Shown: positions 43,501 to 54,550, numbered from the stretch's first letter. The stretch: DNA of 64,000 bases from Cytophagaceae bacterium ABcell3 (GCA_030913385.1 CP133159.1:4052584-4116583), one strand, 5' to 3'. Notes: generated by a model from the letters alone, not told the origin. Numbers and translations: made by a program.

Positions 43501-46397
43501 TCATGATAACCTGTCATCCCGAGGAACGAGGGATCTGTTAGACTCTGGCACCTACCATTGTCAAGACACTCATGCTGTAACCCAAACAGACCCCGCAACA
43601 GGTGCGGGGAGGCAGCTATGTTGTTTATTTTTCTAGTTAAAACAACCTTACCAAAGTTCATTTTACTGATAATGAAACTGACATTTTGTTTGCCATTCCC
43701 TGTAAAACAATAAGTACCACGTTGCCGAACCCGTTCCGGCATCTGTTTAAAGTTTTGCAGAGAGGTGTTATAGCAAAGGACGGATATTATAAAATTATGA
43801 TTGTAGTGCCGATTTTTTATCGGCGTGATTAAGGTATGAGTGAAACATAGTGCTGGAATCAACAGCCAAAACTTACTATAACCTCCAAACTGATAAGAGC
43901 CGAATAGTGGACAAAAAGAATAATCCCATAATCAGCAGTCCGGTAGCTACTAAGGGCGGGCGGGGCTATGGCTGGCGTGGGCATATTGCGACTTGTGGGC
44001 TGCCGGATTTTTAAAAATGCCGCCATAAAATAATGCCTTTGACAATGAATCGTCAGTTAAGGCATTTTTTTGGCAGGGAGGGATTGTGCGTTTAGTGCGT
44101 AGCAATATGCCTTTCAGCCATAGTGTCTTTTTTTGGTTACCTTTTTTGGACAAGCAAAAAAGGTAAGAAAAAGTGGAGAATGAGCAATAGGTTATATTAG
44201 CACAATGGGTGAATTAAAGGATAATTTATAGACCTGTCAAACACTAGCACATAATAATTACTCCTAAAAATCAACCTACACAGCTCTCCCCAACAGATTG
44301 CCGCGGCATTGTTTCATAAGGAACTAAAGCCTTAAAATTTCACCTCAGGAACTTTAACAACCACTACCTTGCGTCTCGCAATGACGGTTAAATTCTGGTT
44401 TTCTGCTATTAAAATCTTCATAATAACCTGTCATCCCGAGGAACGAGGGATCTGTTAGACACTGGCACCTACCATTGTCAAGACACTCATGCTGTAACCC
44501 AAACAGACCTCGCAACAGGTGCGGGGAGGCAGCTATGTTGTTTATTTTTCTAGTTAAAACAACCTTACCAAAGTTCATTTTACTGATAATGAAACTGACA
44601 TTTTGTTTGCCATTCCCTGTAAAACAATAAGTACCACGTTGCCGGACCCGTTCCGGCATCTGTTTGAAGTTTTTCAGAGAGGTGTTATAGCAAAGGACGG
44701 ATATTATAAAATTATGATTGTAGTGCCGATTTTTTATCGGCATGGCTAAGGTATGAGTGAAACATAGTGCTGGAATCAACAGCCAAAACTTACTATAACC
44801 TCCAAACTGATAAGAGCCGAATAGTGGACAAAAAGAATAATCCCATAATCAGCAGTCCGGTAGCTACTAAAGGCGGGCGGGGATTCTATGGCTGGCGTGG
44901 GCATATTGCGGCTTGTGGGCTGCCGGATTTTTAAAAATGCCGCCATAAAATAATGCCTTTGACAATGAATCGTCAGTTAAGGCATTTTTTTGGCAGGGCG
45001 GGATTGTGCGTTTAGTGCGTAGCAATATGCCTTTCAGCCATAGTGTCTTTTTTTGGTTACCTTTTTTGGACAAGCAAAAAAGGTAAGAAAAAGTGGAGAA
45101 TGAGCAATAGGTTATATTAGCACAATGGGTGAATTAAAGGATAATTTATAGACCTGTCAAACACTAGCACATAATAATTACTCCTAAAAATCAACCTACA
45201 CAGCTCACCCCGACCAGATTGCCGCGGCATTGTTTCATAAGAAACTAAAGCCTTAAAATTTCACACCTAAGAACTTTACCTGCCGCTATCTTGTGCCTCG
45301 CAATGACGGTTAAATTCTGGTTTTCTGCTAATTAAAATCTTCATAATAACCTGTCATCCCGAGGAACGAGGGATCTGTTAGACTCTGGCACCTACCATTG
45401 TCAAGACACTCATGCTGTAACCCAAACAGACCCCGCAACAGGTGCGGGGAGGCAGCTATGTTGTTTATTTTTCTAGTTAAAACAACCTTACCAAAGTTCA
45501 TTTTACTGATAATGAAACTGACATTTTGTTTGCCATTCCCTGTAAAACAATAAGTACCATGTTGCCGGACCCGTTCCGGCATCTGTTTAAAGTTTTGCAG
45601 AGAGGTGTTATAGCAAAGGACGGATATTATAAAATTATGATTGTAGTGCCGATTTTTTATCGGCATGGCTAAGATATGAGTAAAACATAGTCATGAAAAC
45701 TAACAGCCAAAACTTACTATAACCTCCAAACTGGTAAGAGCCGAAAAGTAGACAAAAAAAATAACTCCATAATCAGCAGACCGGTAGCTACTAAGGGCGG
45801 GCGGGGATTCTATGGCTGGCGTGGGCATATTGCGGCTTGTGGGGTGCCGGATTTTTAAAAATGCCGCCATAAAATAATGCCTTTGACAATGAATCGTCAG
45901 TTAAGGCATTTTTTGGCAGGGCGGGATTGTGCGTTTAGTGCGTGGCAATATGCCTTTCAGCCATAGTGTCTTTTTTTGGTTACCTTTTTTGGACAAGCAA
46001 AAAAGGTAAGAAAAAGTGGAGAATGAACCATAGGTTACGTTAGCTCAATAGGTGATTAAAGGATAATTTATAGACCTGTCAAACACTAGCACATAATAAT
46101 TACTCCTAAAAATCAACCTACACAGCTCACCCCAACAGATTGCCGCGGCATTGTTTCATAAGGAACTAAAGCCTTAAAATTTCACCTCAGGAACTTTAAC
46201 AACCACTACCTTACGTCTCGCAATGACGGTTAAATTCTGGTTTTCTGCTAATTAAAATCTTCATAATAACCTGTCATCCCGAGGAACGAGGGATCTGTTA
46301 GACTCTGGCACAACTTATTTCCTAATTTTCATATCAAGGTTTAACGCACCTCAACCACCTTATTCAAATATTTTTATTAGTTTGCGCATAGAAGCAA
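40584..46397. repeat. Gene-free tandem repeat array 2, six units of about 900 bp
   Basis: The CCCCGCAACAGGTGCGGGG hairpin recurs at 40889, 41786, 42688, 43591, 44518 (with a CCTCGC variant) and 45431, so units are about 897-927 bp. A partial seventh unit ends near 46312. Each has further hairpins GCCGGACCCGTTCCGGC and GCCGATTTTTTATCGGC, plus the modules of array 1 (GGCATATTGCGGCTTGTGG, TTAAGGCATTTTTTTGGC, the TTACCTTTTTT stem, AGATTGCCGCGGCATTG). Frames of 70-140 codons recurring once per unit on the minus strand look like repeat artefacts. Their hairpins explain the sequence better than any protein. Confidence 0.92.
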
Positions 46398-46403
46398 GTG
46401 CGT

Positions 46404-47375
46404 ATGTTCAGAACGGAAATAAAACTACCTGTATCTACTTTACAAATCACCCATAAAACCAACATAGTAACGGCTGGTTCATGCTTTTCAAATGTGATAG
46501 GTACGCTTCTGCGCGACAACAAATTCCCAACAACAATTAACCCTTTTGGTATAATCTATAATCCGGTTTCTCTTTTTAGATTATTAAACCAAGCTACGCT
46601 GAACCAATCACCGACTGAAGATCTATTACTCGAGAGAGACGGGATCTGGTACCATTTTGACCTGCACTCTGAAATATGGGAAAGCAGCAAAGAAGCCCTT
46701 GTTAAGCGAATTTCTTCTATTACACAAATGGCTTCCAATACCATACAAAATGCAGACCTAGTTACCATAACTCCTGGTACATCTTTTGTCTATGAGCTCA
46801 CCGGACAAGAACATATAGTAGCCAATTGCCATAAACTTCCGGCCAAAAACTTTAATAAGAAGCTGTTAGATCCCAGCGCCATTCTTTCTGCTTTTGACCA
46901 GTTCTATAGCAACCTAAAAAAGATTAACCCTAAAGTCAAAACCCTCTTTACTATTAGTCCTGTCAGGCATATCAAAGACACGATGGAGCTAAACTCGGTC
47001 AGCAAATCTATACTTAGGTATGCAATATATGAAATCACAAAAAGCTACAGTGACGTGTATTATTTTCCTTCGTATGAAATAATGATGGATGATCTGCGGG
47101 ATTACCGCTTTTACAAAGAAGATATGATACACCCTGACCCTGTAGCCGAAAAATATATATGGGAAAAGTTTAAAGAGACTTATATGTCTGAAAAAACCCG
47201 TAAACTTATAAAAGACTGGGAGAAAGTGGTAAGAGCCATACACCATAAACCCTTTCACCCGGACTCAGTAGCACATAAAAAGTTCTTGAATGAAACATTA
47301 CAAAAAATAAAAGGTTTTAAACAAGAATTTGATGTCTCTGAAGAGCTTGAAACCATTAGGAAAAAGATTTCCTGA
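46404..47375 (+). CDS. GSCFA domain protein
   Basis: A 323-residue protein from the ATG at 46404; an in-frame GTG two codons earlier is also possible. The family name motif is seen as [14 protein letters not shown], followed by [31 protein letters not shown] and a C-terminal [22 protein letters not shown] proteins resemble SGNH-type hydrolases: the GSCFS serine and the HPDPVA histidine would be the catalytic pair. No substrate is known. The downstream gene begins 38 nt later on the same strand. Confidence 0.88.
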   Translation: MFRTEIKLPVSTLQITHKTNIVTAGSCFSNVIGTLLRDNKFPTTINPFGIIYNPVSLFRLLNQATLNQSPTEDLLLERDGIWYHFDLHSEIWESSKEALVKRISSITQMASNTIQNADLVTITPGTSFVYELTGQEHIVANCHKLPAKNFNKKLLDPSAILSAFDQFYSNLKKINPKVKTLFTISPVRHIKDTMELNSVSKSILRYAIYEITKSYSDVYYFPSYEIMMDDLRDYRFYKEDMIHPDPVAEKYIWEKFKETYMSEKTRKLIKDWEKVVRAIHHKPFHPDSVAHKKFLNETLQKIKGFKQEFDVSEELETIRKKIS

Positions 47376-47413
47376 GCAAATTTTTCTTTACTATCCATAA
47401 CTTTTCTGCTTGT

Positions 47414-49480
47414 ATGACCAATAACGAACCAAAAAAAAATCCTTCAGGCATTCAAAAGGCCAATAGACTAGTTGAAGAAAGCAGTCCTTACCTGCAACAA
47501 CATGCTTATAACCCTATAGACTGGTATCCATGGGGCGATGAGGCACTGAACAAAGCAAAAGAAGAAAACAAGCCCATCCTAGTAAGTATTGGTTACTCTG
47601 CCTGCCATTGGTGCCATGTTATGGAGAAGGAGTCATTTAAAGACGAAGAGGTAGCCGAGTTGATGAATGAGCACTTTGTCAACATTAAGGTAGACAGAGA
47701 AGAACGTCCTGACATAGACCAGGTTTATATGGATGCGGTACAGGCGATGAACATTAATGGAGGCTGGCCCTTAAATGTTTTTTTAATGCCGGACACCAAG
47801 CCTTTCTATGGCGGTACTTACTTTCCTCCAGCCCATTGGACGCACTTGTTAAAACAAATCAGCAAGGCTTTTGAAAACAACAGAGAAGAACTTGAAACTT
47901 CTGCAGAAGAGTTCACCAAAGTTCTAAGACATAGTGAAGTCACCAAATACGGCCTATCCGACACTTCTGAAACTTTAGATCCGAGCGACCTTGACAAAGC
48001 TTATGAAAACTTAGCCAAAAACTTCGACGGTAAATGGGGAGGCACTGGCACAGAACCGAAGTTCCCCATGCCTTCTATCTATGGTTTTCTACTGCGTTAT
48101 TACCTAAAGACAGGCAAAGAGGAGGCGCTAAGGCACCTAAAGCTCACATTAGACAAAATGGCCTATGGCGGGATATATGACCAGGCAGGCGGCGGTTTTG
48201 CCCGATACTCGACAGACGAAAACTGGCTGGTCCCCCACTTTGAGAAAATGCTCTATGACAATGGACAACTGATAAGCCTGTATTCCCAAGCTTATGCGGT
48301 AACCAAAGACAACAATTATAAAAGCATCGTGCTACAAAGCATAGAGTGGCTAAAAAAAGAAATGACCAGCGAGGAAGGCGGCTTCTACTCTGCACTTGAT
48401 GCTGACAGCGAAGGCGAAGAAGGAAAGTATTATGTATGGTCGGCAGAAGAATTAAAACACATCATCCCCAATGATAGCTTTGAGTTGTTCAAGGATTATT
48501 ACAACATCCAAACGAGGGGCAACTGGGAGCAAGAAAAGAACATCCTCCACAAAACCCTTTCCGATAAAGCATTTTCCAACAAACACAGCCTGTCTCCAGA
48601 GGAATTAAAAGCGCTTAAAGAAAAGTGGCTCCGGCTATTGCTTGACGTAAGAGAACAAAGGGAAAAACCAGGGACTGACGATAAAATTTTGGCCTCGTGG
48701 AATGGTATTATGCTCAAAGGCTTGATTGATGCCTACAGGTTTCTAAAACAAGACGAGCTGCTGGATTTAATCCTACAAAATGCCAATTTCATTAAGGACA
48801 AACTATCAAGAGAAGACCGAATTTCTCACACATATAAAGACGGGAAAGCTTCGCAGGAAGGGTATTTGGAAGACTATGCACTGGTCATAAAAGCCTACAT
48901 AGCCCTATATCAAGCTACTGGAAAAGAAGACTGGCTACAATTGGCAGATAAGCACATGTCTTATGTCATGAAAAACTTCTTTGACCCAGTAGAAGAACTC
49001 TTCTATTTTACAGACATCGAATCAGAGAAGCTCATTGCCAGAAAAAAAGAAATATTTGACAATGTAATCCCTGCGTCAAACTCGGTAATGGCAGAAAACC
49101 TACTGTGGTTGGGTAAAATACTGGACAAAGCAGATTATATTGACCTCAGCTATAAAATGCTTTCTCGTACTAAGAATATCCTTACGACAGACCCTGACTT
49201 CCTTTCGAACTGGGCATCATTATTTGTTACACTAAGCAGCCCCATAGCGGAAGTCGTCATCGTAGGCCCTGATTTCAACAATATAAGAAAGGAAATAGAC
49301 AGTGCGTTTATCCCGTCGATGGTAATATGTGGAACGAAAGAAAAAAGTACGCTACCACTGCTAAAAAACCGCATTGCTATCAACAACAAAACCACTATCT
49401 ATGTGTGTGTTGACAAAACATGCAAACTACCGGTACACACTTCAGCAGAAGCACTGGAACAAATCAAAAACTTGAGATAA
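47414..49480 (+). CDS. Thioredoxin-domain protein, YyaL/SSP411 family (DUF255)
   Basis: A 688-residue protein. The N-terminal thioredoxin-like domain opens [19 protein letters not shown] and has a CHWC motif (C64, C67), followed by [20 protein letters not shown]. The remainder is an (alpha/alpha)6-barrel like that of glycoside-processing enzymes ([40 protein letters not shown]). The family is very widespread; its activity is not settled, with redox or sugar-epimerase-like roles proposed by fold. It ends at a shared terminator with the convergent OmpA-type gene. Confidence 0.9.
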   Translation: MTNNEPKKNPSGIQKANRLVEESSPYLQQHAYNPIDWYPWGDEALNKAKEENKPILVSIGYSACHWCHVMEKESFKDEEVAELMNEHFVNIKVDREERPDIDQVYMDAVQAMNINGGWPLNVFLMPDTKPFYGGTYFPPAHWTHLLKQISKAFENNREELETSAEEFTKVLRHSEVTKYGLSDTSETLDPSDLDKAYENLAKNFDGKWGGTGTEPKFPMPSIYGFLLRYYLKTGKEEALRHLKLTLDKMAYGGIYDQAGGGFARYSTDENWLVPHFEKMLYDNGQLISLYSQAYAVTKDNNYKSIVLQSIEWLKKEMTSEEGGFYSALDADSEGEEGKYYVWSAEELKHIIPNDSFELFKDYYNIQTRGNWEQEKNILHKTLSDKAFSNKHSLSPEELKALKEKWLRLLLDVREQREKPGTDDKILASWNGIMLKGLIDAYRFLKQDELLDLILQNANFIKDKLSREDRISHTYKDGKASQEGYLEDYALVIKAYIALYQATGKEDWLQLADKHMSYVMKNFFDPVEELFYFTDIESEKLIARKKEIFDNVIPASNSVMAENLLWLGKILDKADYIDLSYKMLSRTKNILTTDPDFLSNWASLFVTLSSPIAEVVIVGPDFNNIRKEIDSAFIPSMVICGTKEKSTLPLLKNRIAINNKTTIYVCVDKTCKLPVHTSAEALEQIKNLR

Positions 49481-49487
49481 AAGTAAA

Positions 49488-49525
49488 GGCTATGCAATAA
49501 CCCCCTTGCATAGCCCAAATTTTTA
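49488..49525. terminator. Bidirectional terminator between convergent genes
   Basis: A 10-bp stem GGCTATGCAA / TTGCATAGCC with an 8-nt C-rich loop lies between the two stops. A T run follows on the plus strand. Confidence 0.85.
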
Positions 49526-49530
49526 CTAGG

Positions 49531-51507
49531 TTATTCTTTAGGCAAAGAATAATAATACCCTTTGCCACCCTCAGCTTTCTTCGGATCCTCAATAACAATC
49601 ATCTCAGTTCTTCGGTTTTGCTGCCTCCCTTCCTCATCCTGATTGGTGGCCACCGGAAACTTTTCGCCATACCCGATCGGCACCATTCTATGTTTTTCTA
49701 TACCTTTACTTACCAGGTAGTCTACCACAGAAGCAGCCCTTTTTTCCGAAAGCTCTTGATTGTAAGCTTCATTTCCTATGTTATCGGTATGGCCGGCAAT
49801 TTCCACAAAAACATCTGGTTCATTTATCAGCAGCTTAGCAATACGGTCTAGTTCTGCATGAGATGAATTCTTCAGCACATACTTATCCGAATCAAAGAAA
49901 ACATTTTTCAGCACAATTCTGCTCCCCTCCGAAATTGGCTCTAGGTAGAAATCTTTGACCAGTTCATGGTAATCCTCTTTTTCGGGAATGAAAATGTTTT
50001 CCGAAAAATGAAGGTATCCCGCAGCCTCAATTGACACGCCATAGTTTTTTCCTGGAGGTACAATAACAGTATATTTACCTGTATGGCTGTTGGCGTTAAA
50101 TTGGTTAACTACCTCATTCGTTTCATTGTCCGTTACAGTTATATCCGCACCTACAGGCTTTGCCGTTTCTTCTGAGAACACTTTACCTTTTAAAACTATC
50201 AGAGATACTTTAGGCTTAGGCCTATGGACCACATATAAGTCTTTGTCCCCATACCCTTCTTCCCTAACCGATGAAAAATACCCACGGCTTCCGTCGGCAG
50301 ACCATACAAAGAAAATATCGTCATCTGCTGTATTGATAGGGTACCCAATATTAACAGGAGCAGAAAAACTATCAGCTTCTGCAAAATACTCGGAGACAAA
50401 AATATCATATCCCCCCATGGTATTATGCCCCCTTGAGCTAAAATATAAGGTTTTTCCGTCGGGGTGGATAAAAGGCGCATCTTCATCAAACGGAGTATTG
50501 ATGGTAGGTCCCAAGTTTTTAGGTGGTCCCCATGACCCGTCATCATCTTTTACAGCCATATAAATATCTGTTCCACCATGACCGCCTTTTCTATCGCTGG
50601 TAAAAAATATTGTCTTCTCATCGGCAGTAATACTGGCGCTAGGTTCCCAGCTTTTAGGCGTATTGATAATTCCGCCCATTTTCTTTGGCTTGCTCCACTC
50701 CGCCCCCTTAAGCGTACTATAATAAATGTCGCCCATACCGACATCTTTATAAATAAAAAGCATCTGCCCATCAGGCGACATCCCAATACAAGCATCATGT
50801 CCGCCAGTATTGATATTTCCACCTATATTTTGAGGCTCTCCCCATGCACCTGAAGAATCTTTATGGCTTATATAAATATCTTCAAAGTACTGGTCGGTCA
50901 TAACATCTTTGCTATTTCCTGTAGTACCAGGCCTACGGGAAGTAAAAATCAGCGTCTGCTCATCGACAGAAATGACAGGGGCATACTCAGGGTACCGGCT
51001 GTTAATAACTGGTCCCAAGTTGTGGATCTCCACATTTAGAGAGTCCCTGACCAATTCTATTCCTGTCCGACACATTTGAATGTTCCGTTCGATCATGGCC
51101 ACATCGCCTTCCTCTTTTTCAGGATCAAATTTGCTTAACGCCTTTTCATACAATGCGATGGCTTTTTCAAACTGATGGCTAAAATGGTAAGCTTTTGCCT
51201 GATACAAGTCCAATTCATCCCCTTTATACCCTAAACTGCGCGCTTTTTCAAAATATGCCGCAGCCTTCGTTTTGGGCGACCCAAACAAATAACAAGTACC
51301 GATCCTTGCCAGATAAAATGGGTTATCTGGCTTAAAACTATCAAGTTTTAGGTATATTTGCAGCGCATCATGATACTCTGCTAGTTTAAAAGCTTGTTTA
51401 GCTTCTTTTTTTAAACTCCGAGCAGATTGTGACAAAGCATTTTCTGAAAGAAGAAAACTAAAAGAAACCAATAAAAAAAGGCATTTCAACCACCTGTGGA
51501 TCAACAT
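49531..51507 (-). CDS. OmpA-family envelope protein with TPR, PD40 propeller and carboxypeptidase-regulatory-like domains
   Basis: A 658-residue secreted protein. A signal peptide (about 1-26) is followed by TPR-like helices (30-150, LAEYHDALQIYLKLDSF and AKAYHFSHQFEKAIALYEKA), then several PD40 strands with repeated SPDG/HPDGKTLYFSSRG motifs (about 180-430). A carboxypeptidase-regulatory-like beta domain (about 440-520) and a C-terminal OmpA domain (FDSDKYVLKNSSHAELDRI, IAGHTDNIGNEAYNQELSEK) complete it. The OmpA part should bind peptidoglycan. The domain order resembles PorE of the type IX secretion machinery, but many paralogues share it, so that role is only a possibility. Confidence 0.88.
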   Translation of the reverse strand: MLIHRWLKCLFLLVSFSFLLSENALSQSARSLKKEAKQAFKLAEYHDALQIYLKLDSFKPDNPFYLARIGTCYLFGSPKTKAAAYFEKARSLGYKGDELDLYQAKAYHFSHQFEKAIALYEKALSKFDPEKEEGDVAMIERNIQMCRTGIELVRDSLNVEIHNLGPVINSRYPEYAPVISVDEQTLIFTSRRPGTTGNSKDVMTDQYFEDIYISHKDSSGAWGEPQNIGGNINTGGHDACIGMSPDGQMLFIYKDVGMGDIYYSTLKGAEWSKPKKMGGIINTPKSWEPSASITADEKTIFFTSDRKGGHGGTDIYMAVKDDDGSWGPPKNLGPTINTPFDEDAPFIHPDGKTLYFSSRGHNTMGGYDIFVSEYFAEADSFSAPVNIGYPINTADDDIFFVWSADGSRGYFSSVREEGYGDKDLYVVHRPKPKVSLIVLKGKVFSEETAKPVGADITVTDNETNEVVNQFNANSHTGKYTVIVPPGKNYGVSIEAAGYLHFSENIFIPEKEDYHELVKDFYLEPISEGSRIVLKNVFFDSDKYVLKNSSHAELDRIAKLLINEPDVFVEIAGHTDNIGNEAYNQELSEKRAASVVDYLVSKGIEKHRMVPIGYGEKFPVATNQDEEGRQQNRRTEMIVIEDPKKAEGGKGYYYSLPKE

Positions 51508-51612
51508 TATTTAATTTTTATAAATTAAATTATTACAAATAAAACGAAAGATAAATATATTTTATTTTTCACCAAAGAACAAGTAAGCATAAGCTTAAAG
51601 GAAAACAAAACT

Positions 51613-52206
51613 ATGATAAAAACAGCAAGATATATCTCTGGTACAACAGAATATAAAAAGTGCCCAGAACCGAATAAACCAGAGTTTGCCTTTATAGGCA
51701 GGTCCAATGTTGGAAAGTCCTCACTCATAAACATGCTGACCAACCAAAAGAAACTAGCCAAAACTTCAGGTCGTCCAGGTAAAACACAGATTATCAACCA
51801 CTTTTTAATAGATGAGCAGTGGTATCTGGTAGACTTGCCAGGCTATGGATGGGCAAAAATAAGCAAAGCGAAAAGAGCAGAATGGGAGAAAATGATCAGG
51901 GCTTACCTTTTGAACCGGGAAAACCTGTTTTGTGTATTTGTACTGGTTGATTCGAGAATACCCCCACAAAACATCGACCTCGACTTTATCAGATGGCTGG
52001 GAGAACAAGGTATTCCATTGTCAATCATATTTACCAAGACAGACAAGCAGTCCAATTCAAAAACCACCAGCAATGTAAATGCTTTTTTACAGGAGATGCA
52101 GAAGGACTGGGTGGAATTTCCTGAACATTTCAGATCCTCTTCAGAAACAGGAGAAGGAAAAGAACAAATCATCTCCTATATAGTTAATGCAATACAAAGT
52201 GCATGA
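51613..52206 (+). CDS. engB: Ribosome biogenesis GTPase EngB/YsxC
   Basis: A 197-residue single G-domain protein. It has G1 GRSNVGKSS (29-37), the switch I region TSGRPGKTQ, G3 DLPGYGWA and G4 TKTDK. EngB/YsxC assists late assembly of the 50S subunit. Close to normal length, with all GTPase motifs intact. Divergent from the OmpA-family gene. Confidence 0.95.
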   Translation: MIKTARYISGTTEYKKCPEPNKPEFAFIGRSNVGKSSLINMLTNQKKLAKTSGRPGKTQIINHFLIDEQWYLVDLPGYGWAKISKAKRAEWEKMIRAYLLNRENLFCVFVLVDSRIPPQNIDLDFIRWLGEQGIPLSIIFTKTDKQSNSKTTSNVNAFLQEMQKDWVEFPEHFRSSSETGEGKEQIISYIVNAIQSA

Positions 52207-52243
52207 AAAGCATATTTTTTATAACTTTTCTTATATTTTTTAT

Positions 52244-52251
52244 TAACTTTG
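52244..52251 (+). promoter_or_regulatory. -7 box upstream of the TonB-domain gene
   Basis: TAACTTTG fits TAnnTTTG, 28 nt before the ATG at 52280. No good -33 TTTG is present. Confidence 0.45.
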
Positions 52252-52279
52252 GTTTTATCAACCAATATTATAGACAAAC

Positions 52280-52630
52280 ATGAAAAAAATAATCGTAGCC
52301 TGTTTCCTTTTCGCTTTATCTTTTAGTTCTTTTGCACAATCAGGTAAAGACATTCCTTCTGCAGAATATTACCCTGGAGGACAAGACTCGTTGGTCGCTT
52401 TTATTTATGAAACCATGGTTTATCCACCAATGGCCAAGAGAAATAGAGTCCAGGGCGAATGCATTGTAAACTTTGTAATTGAAGCAGACGGAACAGTAAG
52501 TAATATAAAAGTAGTTAAAAATATAGGAGGCGGCTGTGGAGATGAGGCAAAAAGGATTGTAAAAGAACTACAGTTCAATGCTCCTGGTTATAGGTTTGAA
52601 ACCTCTATTCCAATTAAATTTAAACTTTGA
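52280..52630 (+). CDS. Secreted TonB C-terminal-domain protein
   Basis: A 116-residue protein. A signal peptide (about 1-19, ending SSFAQ) precedes a single TonB-C-like domain: YPPMAKRNRVQGECIVNFVI, ADGTVSNIKVVKNIGGGCG and a terminal PIKFKL strand. It lacks the transmembrane anchor and proline-rich linker of true TonB energy transducers, so it is probably a free periplasmic or lipid-independent relative. It has its own promoter candidate. Confidence 0.85.
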   Translation: MKKIIVACFLFALSFSSFAQSGKDIPSAEYYPGGQDSLVAFIYETMVYPPMAKRNRVQGECIVNFVIEADGTVSNIKVVKNIGGGCGDEAKRIVKELQFNAPGYRFETSIPIKFKL

Positions 52631-52661
52631 TTAAGCTAATCAAAAAAACACGTTAAAATAA

Positions 52662-53189
52662 ATGGATCTTAAAGACATAGCTTCAGTATCCGGTAAAGGC
52701 GGACTTTTTAAAGTGGTAAAACCTACCCGTAATGGTGTTATCCTGGAAACGTTGGATGAGCAGAAAAACAAAATAATAGCAACTGCCAATAATAGGGTAA
52801 GTCTATTAAAAGAGATTTCTATTTACACAACAGATCAGGAAGGTTCTGCCCCACTTGAAGATGTATTTGCCAGTATTTATGAAAAGAAAGGCAAGAAAAT
52901 AGATCTTGATCCCAAGAAAGCTTCTAACCAGGAACTGAAAGACCTTTTAGAAGAAGTTCTGCCTAATTTTGACGAAGAGCGGGTGTATGTTTCGGACATA
53001 AAAAAGCTAGTAGCTTGGTACAACATCGTTAGCGAATATCTTCCAGAAGCTTTTGAAGCTAAAAAAGAAGAAAAAGCAAAAACGGAAGACAAGCCAGCTA
53101 AAGAAGAACCAGAAGCTAAAAAAGCAGCGCCTAAAGAGAAGAAAGCTGCGGCCAAAGGCGAAAAGAAAAAGTCATCGGCAGGCAAATAA
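52662..53189 (+). CDS. DUF5606 domain protein
   Basis: A 175-residue cytosolic protein. The DUF5606 part (about 1-140) starts MDLKDIASVSGKGGLFKVVK and has the conserved VLPNFDEERVYVSDIKKLVAWYNIV helix. The tail (about 135-175) is a low-complexity lysine/alanine/glutamate stretch. The family is confined to Bacteroidota as far as I know, and its function is unknown. The basic tail could bind nucleic acid. It converges on the fructosamine kinase gene with a 6-nt gap and no terminator. Confidence 0.85.
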   Translation: MDLKDIASVSGKGGLFKVVKPTRNGVILETLDEQKNKIIATANNRVSLLKEISIYTTDQEGSAPLEDVFASIYEKKGKKIDLDPKKASNQELKDLLEEVLPNFDEERVYVSDIKKLVAWYNIVSEYLPEAFEAKKEEKAKTEDKPAKEEPEAKKAAPKEKKAAAKGEKKKSSAGK

Positions 53190-53195
53190 TCCATT

Positions 53196-54065
53196 TTAGA
53201 CAAACCGGTTGAGTATGCTCCTGACCGAATTGATATAACTACCGCCAAAAAGGTTTACATGAACCAATAGCGGATACAAGTTATAGATATCACTTCGGCC
53301 TTCAAATCCATACTCAACCGGATTTGTTTCTTGATAAGCTGCATAAAACCCTGGCCCAAAACCACCAAACAATTTTGTAAAAGCCAATTCTATTTCCCGG
53401 TGTCCATAATATACTGCCGGATCTATTAATGCGGCATAGCCACTGTCAGCCGTAACCACATTTCCACTCCACAAATCTCCATGTAGTAAAGCAGGTTTAT
53501 CCTTTACCAATAAACTAGGCAATCGGGTGTAAAGCTTACTAAACTTATCAGCATCCTTTCCATTTAATTTACCATTAGCCAAAGCCAATCTCACTTGCGG
53601 CTGTAACCTTTTATTAATAAAAAAGCTGAACCAGTCGTCAGAAACCTCATTTTCCTGATGCAAAGAGCCAATATAGTTGTCCTTAAGAAAACCATAGAAA
53701 TCACCGTGGACTTGGTGCTGTTTGGCCAAACACCGCCCAAGGTTTTCCCAATAATCCTTATTAGGCACACCAGGCACCACATACTCCATGAGAATATAAG
53801 AAAAACTACCATGCGTACCCCAAGCTATAATCTCTGGTACCTTCACCGCATTGGCTTTGCCTAGTTCCTTTACCCCTGCCGCTTCAGCCCGGAACATATC
53901 CTCTTTATCAAGATCATTTACCTTAACCACATATTTATTGCCCCCTCCATCTGCCAAGTAAACAGTATTGATACACCCGCCGCTTAAGTGGCTATACTTA
54001 TATGTTTCATAAGGCTTGTTAAAAAGCGCTGACAACAATAAATTTAAATCATGCTCAGTAGCCAT
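53196..54065 (-). CDS. Fructosamine/ketosamine-3-kinase family protein
   Basis: A 289-residue APH-like kinase. It has the ATP-lysine strand KYVVKVN, the hinge YILMEYV, the catalytic loop LLHGDLWSGNV and the metal-binding ALIDPAVYYGHREIELAF. Bacterial relatives phosphorylate ribulosamines or fructosamines on glycated proteins, which leads to their repair. It lies 5 nt downstream of a low-molecular-weight phosphatase gene on the same strand. That pairing is common in bacteria, where the phosphatase may act on the ribose-5-phosphate precursor or on glycated products. Confidence 0.9.
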   Translation of the reverse strand: MATEHDLNLLLSALFNKPYETYKYSHLSGGCINTVYLADGGGNKYVVKVNDLDKEDMFRAEAAGVKELGKANAVKVPEIIAWGTHGSFSYILMEYVVPGVPNKDYWENLGRCLAKQHQVHGDFYGFLKDNYIGSLHQENEVSDDWFSFFINKRLQPQVRLALANGKLNGKDADKFSKLYTRLPSLLVKDKPALLHGDLWSGNVVTADSGYAALIDPAVYYGHREIELAFTKLFGGFGPGFYAAYQETNPVEYGFEGRSDIYNLYPLLVHVNLFGGSYINSVRSILNRFV

Positions 54066-54070
54066 AGGCT

Positions 54071-54550
54071 TTAAAGGTTATTTTCTTTAACCACATGTTC
54101 TAAAAAGTTCCTGCAGCTTCTATCTAAAATTTCATATACCTCTGTAAACCCATCATCTCCGCCATAATAAGGATCAGGCACTTCCTCCGAGTCTTTCACA
54201 GTGTCAAACTGTCGCATCATATAAAACTTACATTTAACACCATTGCATTGGTTTTCTAAACCACGGATGTCGTTAAAATTACTTTTGTCCATAGCTACCA
54301 TATAATCAAATTCTTGCAAGTCTGACGGAGTTAATTGTCTTCCTTTATGGGTAAGCTCAATACCATACCTATGAGCAGTTCCCCTCATGCGCGAATCAGG
54401 CAGTTTACCAATGTGCCAGCCAGATGTGCCAGCAGAGTCACACAAAATCTTGCCCATATACCCTCTTTGTTCCACAAGACGCTGAAAAACACCTTCTGCC
54501 ATAGGAGAACGACAAATATTTCCCAAACAGACAAATAATACTTTTACCAT
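54071..54550 (-). CDS. Low-molecular-weight protein-tyrosine-phosphatase
   Basis: A 159-residue protein from the ATG at 54550. A longer frame from 54673 adds 41 residues with no family resemblance. The P-loop C8-L-G-N-I-C-R14-S starts almost at the N-terminus, as always in this family. The general-acid loop VPDPYYGGDDGFTEVYEIL carries the catalytic aspartate and the usual tyrosines. Co-transcribed with fructosamine kinase (5-nt gap). Confidence 0.92.
   Translation of the reverse strand: MVKVLFVCLGNICRSPMAEGVFQRLVEQRGYMGKILCDSAGTSGWHIGKLPDSRMRGTAHRYGIELTHKGRQLTPSDLQEFDYMVAMDKSNFNDIRGLENQCNGVKCKFYMMRQFDTVKDSEEVPDPYYGGDDGFTEVYEILDRSCRNFLEHVVKENNL

Noticed and set aside
29835-45666. Recurrent frames of 60-141 codons in the two tandem arrays
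   Set aside because: They recur only because the DNA repeats, cross hairpins, shift frame with small indels between units and match no family.
40600-46315. Integron cassette array or retron
   Set aside because: Units are near-identical rather than carrying different genes, and there is no integrase or reverse transcriptase in the window.
49531-51507. Firm assignment as PorE of the type IX secretion system
   Set aside because: Domain order fits, but several paralogues with this layout are usual in one genome and no other secretion genes are nearby.
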